Assembly (NCBI RefSeq): GCF_042650565.1
Contig: NZ_JBHSBH010000015.1
Location: forward strand, 124,001 to 188,000
DNA length: 64,000 bases
Reading direction: 5' to 3'
From: Nocardiopsis_B sediminis
GTDB taxonomy: Bacteria > Actinomycetota > Actinomycetes > Streptosporangiales > Streptosporangiaceae
Position numbers and translations under genes: made by a program. The notes under the pieces are model-generated. The model saw nothing but the letters and a program-made list of their open reading frames with translations. It was not told the origin of the DNA and made no database searches. Positions 15,834 to 22,835 of the stretch are shown one piece after another. Numbering within the stretch: position 1 is the first letter of the stretch; each line of letters opens with the position of its first letter.

Positions 15834-16564
15834 CGCCCGCGACCCGCGCCGAGGTGTGCGTGGCCGCCTGCGCCGACGCCTGGCGCGGCGACGGCGAGGT
15901 CCTCGCCGCCGCCATGGGCGTCTGCTCGGTCCTGGGCGCACGGCTGGCCCGGCTCACCTTCGCCCCGGACCTGCTCACCACCGACGGCGGCGCGCTGCTG
16001 ACCCGTGAGGCCCTGCCCTGGGGCGCCTCGCCGGGCCAGGGCGGGGTGGAGGGCTGGCTGCCGTTCGGCGACCACCTGTGGCTGGTCCTGCACGGGCGGC
16101 GCCACGTGATGATGGGCGCCTCCCAGATCGACCGGCGAGGGCGCTCCAACATCTCCTGCATCGGGCCCTGGCGGCGGCCCACCACCCAGCTCCTGGGGGT
16201 GCGCGGCGCCCCCGGCAACACCATCGCCGGGCCCACCAGCTACTGGATCCCCCGGCACGGCCGGCGGGTGTTCGTGCCGGAGGTGGACATGGTCAGCGGC
16301 GTGGCCGCGGCCGACGCCTTCGACCTGCGCAGGGTCGTCACCGACCTGGCGGTGCTGGACTTCGCGGGCCCGGGCTCCACGCTGCGCCTGGTGTCGGTCC
16401 ACCCGGGCGCCACCGAGGAGCAGGTACGCGACCGGACCGGCTTCGACCTGGCGACGCCCGAGGGCGGGGTGGGCCGCACCCGCACCCCCGGTGATGAGGA
16501 GCTGCGCCTGCTGCGCGAGGTGCTCGACCCGGCGGGCGCGCGCGACCGCGAGGTGCCACCGTGA
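15830..16564 (+). CDS. ipdB: CoA-transferase-fold beta subunit, IpdB-like
   Basis: A 244-residue partner of IpdA; the pair acts as an alpha2beta2 ring-C hydrolase in the HIP pathway. It shows the beta-subunit fold with CSVLGARLARLTFAPDLLTTDGGALL, HVMMGASQIDRRGRSNISCIG, GAPGNTIAGPTSYWIPRHGRR and DLAVLDFAGPG. The expected catalytic glutamate of true CoA-transferases is not apparent in a typical SENG motif, in line with a hydrolase. GTG 15830 overlaps the ipdA stop by 4 bases and its own stop overlaps ipdC by 4, so the three proteins are translated together. Confidence 0.83.
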   Translation: MTPATRAEVCVAACADAWRGDGEVLAAAMGVCSVLGARLARLTFAPDLLTTDGGALLTREALPWGASPGQGGVEGWLPFGDHLWLVLHGRRHVMMGASQIDRRGRSNISCIGPWRRPTTQLLGVRGAPGNTIAGPTSYWIPRHGRRVFVPEVDMVSGVAAADAFDLRRVVTDLAVLDFAGPGSTLRLVSVHPGATEEQVRDRTGFDLATPEGGVGRTRTPGDEELRLLREVLDPAGARDREVPP

Positions 16565-17637
16565 GCGCCGCCCCGCCGCTGCCCACCGCGCTGACCCGCC
16601 TCGTCGGCTGCCGCCACCCCATCGTGCAGACGGGGATGGGGTGGGTCGCGGGGCCGCGGCTGGTGGCGGCCACCGCCGAGGCGGGCGGCCTGGGCATCCT
16701 GGGGTCGGCGACCATGACGCTCGACGCTCTGGCCTCGGCGATCGCCGAGGTGCGCGCACGCACGACGGCCCCCTTCGGCGTCAACCTGCGGGCCGACGCC
16801 GGCGACGCGCGCGAGCGGATCGGCCTGCTGATCCGCGAGCGCGTGGCGGTCGCCTCGTTCGCGCTGGCGCCCGCGCCCGACCTCATCGGGCGGCTCAAGG
16901 ACGCCGGCGTCGTCGTGATCCCCTCCGTCGGCGCGGTGCGCCACGCGGAGCAGGTGGCGGCGTGGGGCGCCGACGCGGTGCTCGTGCAGGGCGGCGAGGG
17001 CGGCGGCCACACCGGGCCGGTCGCCAGCACCGTCCTGCTGCCGCAGGTGGTCGACGCGGTGGACGTGCCGGTCATCGCGGCGGGCGGCTACGTCGACGGG
17101 CGCGGCCTGGTGGCGGCGCTGGCCTACGGGGCGGCGGGGGTGGCCATGGGCACCCGGTTCCTGCTCACCTCCGACAGCACGGTGCCCGATGGCGTCAAGC
17201 GCCGGTACCTGGCCGCGACGCAGACGGTGGTGACGCGGCAGGTCGACGGGGTGCCTCACCGGGTACTGCGCACGGACCGCGTCGACGCGCTCGAACGCGC
17301 GCGCGGCGCGGGTCGGCTGCTGCGGGCGGCGCGCAACGCGGCGGCGTTCCGGCGGCTGTCGGGCGCGACGTGGCCGGGGCTGATCCGCGACGGCGCCGCG
17401 CTGCGCCGCAGCGGGGGCCTGTCGTGGGCGCAGGTGCTGATGGCGGCCAACACCCCTGTCCTGCTCCGTGCGGCGATGGTGGAGGGGCGCACCGATCTGG
17501 GGGTGATGTCGGCCGGCCAGGCGGTCGCCGCGATCGACGACCTGCCCTCGTGCGCCGAGCTGATCGACCGCGTGATGGCCGAGGCCCACGAGGCCCTGTC
17601 CCGGCTGAACACGCCCTTCGCGGACCCCGCTGCGTGA
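16561..17637 (+). CDS. ipdC: Nitronate monooxygenase-fold flavoenzyme, IpdC-like
   Basis: A 358-residue FMN-dependent TIM-barrel enzyme of the 2-nitropropane dioxygenase/FabK fold. Landmarks are PIVQTGMGWVAGPRLVAATAEAGGLGILGS, VLVQGGEGGGHTG and PVIAAGGYVDGRGLVAALAYGAAGVAMGTRFLL, the phosphate-binding end of the barrel. IpdC in mycobacteria acts on the hydroxylated indane carboxyl-CoA to introduce a double bond before ring opening. Start GTG at 16561 within the GTGA overlap. It ends 4 bp before a hairpin and converges on the thiolase gene. Sequence alone would also allow a true nitronate monooxygenase; position makes IpdC the better reading. Confidence 0.82.
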   Translation: MSAAPPLPTALTRLVGCRHPIVQTGMGWVAGPRLVAATAEAGGLGILGSATMTLDALASAIAEVRARTTAPFGVNLRADAGDARERIGLLIRERVAVASFALAPAPDLIGRLKDAGVVVIPSVGAVRHAEQVAAWGADAVLVQGGEGGGHTGPVASTVLLPQVVDAVDVPVIAAGGYVDGRGLVAALAYGAAGVAMGTRFLLTSDSTVPDGVKRRYLAATQTVVTRQVDGVPHRVLRTDRVDALERARGAGRLLRAARNAAAFRRLSGATWPGLIRDGAALRRSGGLSWAQVLMAANTPVLLRAAMVEGRTDLGVMSAGQAVAAIDDLPSCAELIDRVMAEAHEALSRLNTPFADPAA

Positions 17638-17640
17638 GGC

Positions 17641-17661
17641 GGGCCGGCGCCGCACCGGCCC
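17641..17661. terminator. Hairpin between convergent genes
   Basis: GGGCCGG and CCGGCCC arms of 7 bp with a 7-base loop lie between ipdC (plus) and the thiolase (minus). There is no T tract, so the terminator role is tentative. Confidence 0.4.
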
Positions 17662-17676
17662 GGGGCCGCGGGCACG

Positions 17677-18831
17677 TCACATGCGCTCGATGACGGTGAC
17701 GTTGGCCTGGCCGCCGCCCTCGCACATGGTGAGCAGGCCCAACCGGCCGCCGGTCCGCTCCAGGTGGTGCAGGAGGGAGGTCAGCAGCCGGGCCCCGGTG
17801 GCGCCCAGCGGGTGGCCGAGGGCGATGGCGCCCCCGTTGGGGTTGACGCGGGCGGGGTCCGCCCCCGTCTCGGCGAGCCAGGCGAGCACGACCGGCGCGA
17901 ACGCCTCGTTGACCTCGAACGCGTCGATGTCGCCGACGGACAGGCCGGTCCGGCGCAGCGCGTGGGCGGTGGCGGGGATGGGGGCCGTCAGCATGCGGAT
18001 GGGGTCCTCGCCGCGCGCCGACAGGTGGCGGATCCGCGCGCGGGGGGTGAGGCGGTGCCGCCGGGCCGCCCCGGGTGAGGCGATGAGCAGCGCCGCCGCG
18101 CCGTCGGCGAGCTGCGCGGCCAATGCGGCGGTGAGCCGTCCCCCGTCGCCGAGCGGGGGCAGCGCCGCCATGGCGTCCCGGCTGACGCCGCGGCGCGGCC
18201 CTTCGTCGGCGGTGACGCCCGCCAGGGGCGCGATCTCGCGGTCGAAGCGGCCGGCGTCGGCCGCGGCGAGCGCCCGCTCGTGGGAGGCGAAGGCGAACGC
18301 CTCCATCTCGGGGCGCCCGATCCCCCACTGCTCGGCGATCATCTCGGCCGCGCGGAACTGCGACACCTCGGCGGTCCCGTACCGGTCGCGCCAGCCCTCG
18401 GAGCCGGCGAACGGCCCCTCGGTGAAGCCGAGCCCCTCCCCGGCGGTCATGGCGTAGCCCATGGGCACCTGCGACATGCTCTGCACGCCCCCGGCGACCA
18501 CCAGGCCGGCCGTTGCGGCCATGACCGCCTGCGCGGCGAAGTGGACGGCCTGCTGGGAGGACCCGCACTGCCGGTCGACGGTCACCCCGGGGACGTGCTC
18601 GGGCAGCCCGGCCGCCAGCCAGCAGGTCCGGGCGATGTCGCCGGCCTGCGGGCCGACGGTGTCGACGCAGCCCAGCACCGTGTCGTCGACCGCGCCCGGA
18701 TCGACCCCCGAGCGCTCCACGAGCGCGGTCAGGACGTGCGCGCCGAGGTCGGCCGGGTGGACCCCGGCCAGCCCGCCGCCGCGCTTGCCGACCGGTGTGC
18801 GGACCGCGTCGATGATGAGCGCCTCGGGCAT
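17677..18831 (-). CDS. fadA6: Acetyl-CoA acyltransferase (thiolase), FadA6-like
   Basis: A 384-residue thiolase that splits a 3-ketoacyl-CoA. The nucleophilic cysteine is in DRQCGSSQQAVHFAAQ (near residue 90), followed by VNEAFAPV, GGAIALGHPLGATGAR with the catalytic histidine, and the C-terminal cysteine in LLTMCEGGGQAN. It is last in the minus-strand run SDR, TetR, thiolase, the same order as Rv3559c, kstR2 and fadA6 in M. tuberculosis; there FadA6 cleaves late HIP intermediates. Biosynthetic thiolase activity is possible but the context favours degradation. Confidence 0.84.
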   Translation of the reverse strand: MPEALIIDAVRTPVGKRGGGLAGVHPADLGAHVLTALVERSGVDPGAVDDTVLGCVDTVGPQAGDIARTCWLAAGLPEHVPGVTVDRQCGSSQQAVHFAAQAVMAATAGLVVAGGVQSMSQVPMGYAMTAGEGLGFTEGPFAGSEGWRDRYGTAEVSQFRAAEMIAEQWGIGRPEMEAFAFASHERALAAADAGRFDREIAPLAGVTADEGPRRGVSRDAMAALPPLGDGGRLTAALAAQLADGAAALLIASPGAARRHRLTPRARIRHLSARGEDPIRMLTAPIPATAHALRRTGLSVGDIDAFEVNEAFAPVVLAWLAETGADPARVNPNGGAIALGHPLGATGARLLTSLLHHLERTGGRLGLLTMCEGGGQANVTVIERM

Positions 18832-18850
18832 GGGGGGTGTCCTGCCTTCC

Positions 18851-19474
18851 TCAGCGGGGGTGGGGCTCGACGCCCTGGAGGATCATGGCGAGGTACTGGT
18901 CGGCGATGGCGTGCGGCGCGAGCCGGCCCTTGGGGTCGTACCAGGTGGCGGCGGCCCACACGCTGTCGCGGATGAACCGGTACATGAGCTGGGCGTCGAG
19001 GTCGGAGCGGAACGCCCCTTCGGCCGCCCCCTGCTCCAGCAGCCCGACCCACATCTCGCGGAAGCGGGTCCGCGCGTCTCCGAGGTAGCCGAAGCGGTCG
19101 CCGAGCACCAGGTGCCGGGACTCGTTCTGGTAGATCACCACGGCGGGGCGGTGCCGGTGGATGGTGTCGAACGAGGCCTCGACCAGCGCGCGCAGAGTGG
19201 CGCGGGGATCGCGGCCCGCGGCGAGGACCCGGTCGTAGGCGTCCCACAGGTCGGTGAGGAACCCGGTGAGGATCTCGTCGACCATGGCCTCTTTGGACTC
19301 GAAGTGGTAGTAGAGGCTGCCGGCGAGCATGCCCGCGGCATCGGCGACCTCGCGGATGGTGGTGGCCGCGTACCCCCGTTCCGCGAAGACCCGGGCCGCG
19401 GTGTCCAGGAGCTCCCCCCGCCGCTGTGCCCGTGCCGCCGCTGTGCCCTCCGCGTCGCGCCGCCGTGGACTCAT
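18851..19474 (-). CDS. kstR2: TetR-family regulator, KstR2-like
   Basis: A 207-residue repressor with an N-terminal TetR domain (LLDTAARVFAERGYAATTIREVADAAGM, then LAGSLYYHFESKEAMVDEIL) and a ligand domain containing YQNESRHL and SVWAAATWY. KstR2 in mycobacteria responds to HIP-CoA and controls exactly the kind of genes found around it. It sits 9 bp after an SDR and 19 bp before the thiolase, so it is autoregulated through the palindrome at 20297-20312. The identity of the ligand is inferred from synteny. Confidence 0.82.
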   Translation of the reverse strand: MSPRRRDAEGTAAARAQRRGELLDTAARVFAERGYAATTIREVADAAGMLAGSLYYHFESKEAMVDEILTGFLTDLWDAYDRVLAAGRDPRATLRALVEASFDTIHRHRPAVVIYQNESRHLVLGDRFGYLGDARTRFREMWVGLLEQGAAEGAFRSDLDAQLMYRFIRDSVWAAATWYDPKGRLAPHAIADQYLAMILQGVEPHPR

Positions 19475-19483
19475 GTGTCGTCT

Positions 19484-20284
19484 TCACGCCCTCTGACTCG
19501 ATACCGAGACCGCTTCTCCGGTCATGTAGGAGGAGTAGTCGCTGGCGAGGAAGACGATAACGTTGGCGACCTCCCAGGGGTGCGCGGAGCGCCCGAACGC
19601 CTCGCGGCGGGCCAGCTCGGCGAGGAGCTCGGGCGAGGTGACCGCGGCCAGGTGGGGGTGGTCGGCGAGGCTGGGGGCGACCGCGTTGACGCGGATGCCG
19701 TGCGGCGCGGCCTCGACGGCCGCGCAGCGGGTGAGCGCCATGACCCCGGCCTTGGCTGCCGCGTAGTGGGCCTGGCCGTGCTGGGCCCGCCAGGCGGCCA
19801 CCGATGCGTTGTTGACGATGGCGCCGCCGTGGCCGGCCATGGCGCGCAGGGCCGCCCGGGTGCAGCGCATGGTGCCGGTGAGGGTGACGTCGAGGACGCG
19901 GCTCCACTGGTCGTCCGTCATCTCCGACAGCGGCGCCGTGCCGCCCAGGCCCGCGTTGTTGACGGCGATGTCCACCCGGCCGAAGCGCTCTCGGGCCGCG
20001 GCGAACAGGGCGGTGACCTCGTCCTCGGCGGTGACGTCGCAGCGCTGCGCGGCGACCGCCCCATCGCCGAACTCGGCGGCGAGTTCGGCGTGCACCCGGT
20101 CCAGGCGGCGCTCGTGGCGGTCGCTGATGAGGACGCGCGCCCCCTCCTCCAGGAGCCTGCGTGCCGCGGCACCCCCGATGCCGGTCCCGGCCGCAGCGGT
20201 CACCACGGCGGTGCGCCCGCGCACCAGTCCCAGCGCCCGCGGCGGGGCGGGCATCGACGGGGGGCCTTCTGCGGACGGCTCCAT
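19484..20284 (-). CDS. SDR-family oxidoreductase, IpdF-like
   Basis: A 266-residue short-chain dehydrogenase with TAAAGTGIGGAAARRLLEEG for cofactor binding, DRHERRLDRV, NNAGLGGTAPL, NNASVAAWRAQHGQAHYAAAKAG (catalytic serine, tyrosine and lysine) and a C-terminal YMTGEAVSVSSQRA. By position next to the KstR2-like gene and opposite the IpdE1-like gene it matches Rv3559c (IpdF), which I recall as a hydroxyl oxidation step on the indane-carboxyl-CoA intermediate. The first 20 residues are variable, so an internal ATG (residue 11) may be the real start. Confidence 0.78.
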   Translation of the reverse strand: MEPSAEGPPSMPAPPRALGLVRGRTAVVTAAAGTGIGGAAARRLLEEGARVLISDRHERRLDRVHAELAAEFGDGAVAAQRCDVTAEDEVTALFAAARERFGRVDIAVNNAGLGGTAPLSEMTDDQWSRVLDVTLTGTMRCTRAALRAMAGHGGAIVNNASVAAWRAQHGQAHYAAAKAGVMALTRCAAVEAAPHGIRVNAVAPSLADHPHLAAVTSPELLAELARREAFGRSAHPWEVANVIVFLASDYSSYMTGEAVSVSSQRA

Positions 20285-20296
20285 GCGGGATACCCT

Positions 20297-20312
20297 ACCA
20301 AACGATTGTTAG
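20297..20312. promoter_or_regulatory. KstR2-like operator, site 2
   Basis: ACCAAACGATTGTTAG lies 13 bp before the SDR start on the minus strand and in front of the IpdE1-like gene on the plus strand. In reverse complement it equals site 1 (14149-14164) except for one base in the centre. The repeat of the same 16-mer at both divergent promoters of this block makes it the likely binding site of the TetR protein encoded at 18851-19474. Confidence 0.75.
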
Positions 20313-20470
20313 AAAAAATCGACCGCTTCCCCGCCCCGCACCACCGCTCCCCGAACGGCGCACCCCTTCACGCCGCCCCTCTTCTCTCGGGCGCCCGTCG
20401 CCGAGCCCCCTCGCGCCGGGGACGTCCCCGCCCTCCTGCCGTGAGGCACCCCGACACCGACGGAGGACGC

Positions 20471-21679
20471 ATGGACCTCGACCTCCCACCGGCCGAACAG
20501 GCGCTGCGCACGGAGGTGCGGGCCTGGCTGCGGGCTCACGTGCCCGCCGAACCGCTGCCCTCGCTGGAGACCGCCGAGGGCTTCGCGGCGCACCGCGCCT
20601 GGGAGCGCGAACTTGCCGCCGCCGGGCTGTCGGCCGTCTCCTGGCCGGTCGTCTACGGCGGCCGCGGGGCCTCCCCGCTCGCCCGCCTGGTGTTCGAGGA
20701 GGAGTACCACGCGGCCGGCGCCCCGGGCCGGGTCTCCCAGAACGGGATCGACCTGCTCGCCCCCACCCTCCTCGCCCACGGCACCGCCGGCCAGCTCGCC
20801 CGGGTACTGCCCCCGATGGCCGCCGGAGAGGTCGTGTGGGCGCAGGCGTGGTCGGAGCCCGGTGCCGGCAGCGACCTCGCCGCGCTGCGCTCGCGGGCCG
20901 TGCGCACCGAGGGCGGCTGGCTGCTGTCCGGCCGCAAGGCGTGGAGCTCCCGGGCCGCCTTCGCCGACCGGGGCTTCGGCCTCTTCCGCACCTCGGCCGA
21001 GCGCCACCGGGGCCTCACCTACGTGATGTTCCCCCTCGACGCCCCCGGGCTGACCCGGCGGCCCGTCGGCCGCCTCGACGGCCGCCCCGCCTTCGCCGAA
21101 CTGCTCCTCGACGACGTGTTCGTCCCCGACGCCGACGTGATCGGCGCGCCCGGCGACGGATGGCGGGTCGCCATGGGCACCGCGGGCGACGAGCGCGGGC
21201 TCTCCCTGCGCGCCCCCGGCCGCTACGTGGCCGCCGCGCGCCGGCTGATCGAGCTCTACGACACCCGCGCCGGCTGCGCCGCCGACAGCGCCAACGACCC
21301 CGCCCACGCCGCTCTCGGCGACCGCGTGGCCGACGCCTGGATCCAGGCGCGCGCCTACCAGCTGCACGGATACGCCGCCGTATCGCCCCGCGCCGGTGCC
21401 GCCGCACCGTCCGCGTCCGCCGCGAGCCTGGCCAAGCTCCACTGGTCCGAGCTCGACCTCGACCTGCACGAAACGGCGCTCGACCTGCTGGGACCCGCCG
21501 GGGAACCGGCCGGGCCGTGGCTGGACGGCTACGTCTTCGCACTGGCCGGCCCGATCTACGCCGGGACCAACGAGATCCAGCGCGGCATCGTCGCCGAACG
21601 CGTCCTCGGCCTGCCCCGCGCCCGCCCCGCGCCGCAGAAGCCGACACGCGGCCATGCCGCGGACGGGACGCCCCCGTGA
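20471..21679 (+). CDS. ipdE1: Acyl-CoA dehydrogenase alpha-type subunit, IpdE1 (FadE30)-like
   Basis: A 402-residue acyl-CoA dehydrogenase. It has VVYGGRGASPLARLVFEEEYHAAGAPG, AQAWSEPGAGSDLAALRSRAV, WSSRAAFADRGFGLFRT and GPIYAGTNEIQRGIVAERVLGLPR. Steroid-type enzymes are alpha2beta2 complexes; this one resembles the alpha chain that carries the FAD and base. The usual YEGT glutamate is replaced by YAGT, so the base may be the glutamate in GTAGDERGLSL. It should dehydrogenate a 5-hydroxy-HIP-CoA-like ester. ATG 20471 follows GGAGGA. The beta partner follows 96 bp later. Confidence 0.8.
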   Translation: MDLDLPPAEQALRTEVRAWLRAHVPAEPLPSLETAEGFAAHRAWERELAAAGLSAVSWPVVYGGRGASPLARLVFEEEYHAAGAPGRVSQNGIDLLAPTLLAHGTAGQLARVLPPMAAGEVVWAQAWSEPGAGSDLAALRSRAVRTEGGWLLSGRKAWSSRAAFADRGFGLFRTSAERHRGLTYVMFPLDAPGLTRRPVGRLDGRPAFAELLLDDVFVPDADVIGAPGDGWRVAMGTAGDERGLSLRAPGRYVAAARRLIELYDTRAGCAADSANDPAHAALGDRVADAWIQARAYQLHGYAAVSPRAGAAAPSASAASLAKLHWSELDLDLHETALDLLGPAGEPAGPWLDGYVFALAGPIYAGTNEIQRGIVAERVLGLPRARPAPQKPTRGHAADGTPP

Positions 21680-21775
21680 CCCGCCGGCCGAACGCGGCCG
21701 ACCGGCCCACGGCGCCGCTGTCGCGGCTGCGTCCCTCCCCGTACCGCAGGCCGAGCCCACGCACGGAGGTGCCCG

Positions 21776-22744
21776 ATGAGGTTCACCCTCGACGCCGAGC
21801 AGGAGCTGTTCGCCGCCACCCTGGACCGGATGCTCGGGCGGGCCGATACCCCCGCTGCCGTGCGGTCGTGGGCGGACGGCGACCGCGGGCCGGGTGAGGA
21901 GATATGGCGGGCGCTGGCCGGAGCCGGGCTCTTCGCCCTCGCCGCCCCGGAGTCCCACGGCGGAGCGGGCCCGCTGCCGGTCGAGCTGGTCACCGCGACG
22001 ATCGAGGTGGGACGGCACGCCGTGCCCGGCCCGGTGGCCGAGGCGGTCGCGGCCTGCCTCCTGCTCGGCGACGCCGACCGGGTGGCCGCCATCGCGGCGG
22101 GTGACCTGGTGGCGACCCTCGCCCACCCCCCGCTCGTCCCCTACGCGCTCGACGCCGACGCCGCCGGGCTCGTGCTCCACCTCGACGGCGGCCTCCTGCA
22201 CACGGCCGCCCCGACGCGGCCCGCCGCCCCGCTGCGCTCGCTGGATCCCGCGCGCAGGCTGTGGTCGGTGCGCCCGGCCGATCCGCTCCCCCTGGGGCCT
22301 CTCGCGGCCGCGGCCGTCCCCGTGGGCGTGCTCGCCTGCGCGGCCCAGGCCCTGGGCACCGGGATGCGGCTGGTCGCCGACACGGTCGCCTACGCGCGCA
22401 CCCGCCACCAGTTCGGCCGGCCCATCGGCGAGTTCCAGGCCGTCCAGCACCGCCTCGCCGACGCCCACACGGCCCTGGAGTTCGCCCGGCCGCTGCTCTA
22501 CGGGGCGGCGCTCGCGGTGGGCACCCCCGATGAGCGCCGCGATGTCAGCGCCGCCAAGGCCGCCGCCTCCGACGCCGCCTACGCGGCCGCGCGCACGGCC
22601 CTCCAGGTGCACGGCGCGATCGGCTACACCGACGAACACGACGTGTCCCTGTGGATCCGCAAGGCCCGCGCCCTGCACACGGCGTGGGGCGGCCCGGTCC
22701 TGCACCGCGCCCGGGTCCTGGCGGAGCTGCGCGCCCGGCGCTGA
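21776..22744 (+). CDS. ipdE2: Acyl-CoA dehydrogenase beta-type subunit, IpdE2 (FadE33)-like
   Basis: A 322-residue short acyl-CoA dehydrogenase-like protein, about 60 residues below the family norm. N-terminal and middle domains are reduced (LAAPESHGGAGPLPVELV), and the C-terminal helical domain has AYARTRHQFGRPIGEFQAVQHRLADAHTALEFAR and LQVHGAIGYTDEHDVSLWIRKA. It ends in HTAWG where catalytic chains have an EGT motif, as expected of a non-catalytic beta chain. In mycobacteria IpdE1 and IpdE2 are encoded in separate operons; here they are neighbours, as in steroid-degrading proteobacteria. ATG 21776 has GGAGGT upstream. Confidence 0.8.
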   Translation: MRFTLDAEQELFAATLDRMLGRADTPAAVRSWADGDRGPGEEIWRALAGAGLFALAAPESHGGAGPLPVELVTATIEVGRHAVPGPVAEAVAACLLLGDADRVAAIAAGDLVATLAHPPLVPYALDADAAGLVLHLDGGLLHTAAPTRPAAPLRSLDPARRLWSVRPADPLPLGPLAAAAVPVGVLACAAQALGTGMRLVADTVAYARTRHQFGRPIGEFQAVQHRLADAHTALEFARPLLYGAALAVGTPDERRDVSAAKAAASDAAYAAARTALQVHGAIGYTDEHDVSLWIRKARALHTAWGGPVLHRARVLAELRARR

Positions 22745-22778
22745 AAGGCCGTCCGCCCGAGCCGCCCACCCGGTGGCA

Positions 22779-22810
22779 TGTGCGGCCCCGCCGTCCGGCG
22801 GGGCCGCACA
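22779..22810. terminator. Bidirectional hairpin terminator
   Basis: A perfect 14-bp stem (TGTGCGGCCCCGCC and its complement) with loop GTCC lies between the convergent ipdE2-like gene and thrS. No T tract follows, which is normal for high-GC actinobacteria. Confidence 0.7.
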
Positions 22811-22835
22811 CGTGTCCCGGGGCTTGGCGAGCGGG

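Noticed and set aside
20297..20312. Considered exact match to the mycobacterial KstR2 motif
   Set aside because: The G and C next to the CAA/TTG arms are replaced by A and T, so it is only a related motif, reported as KstR2-like.
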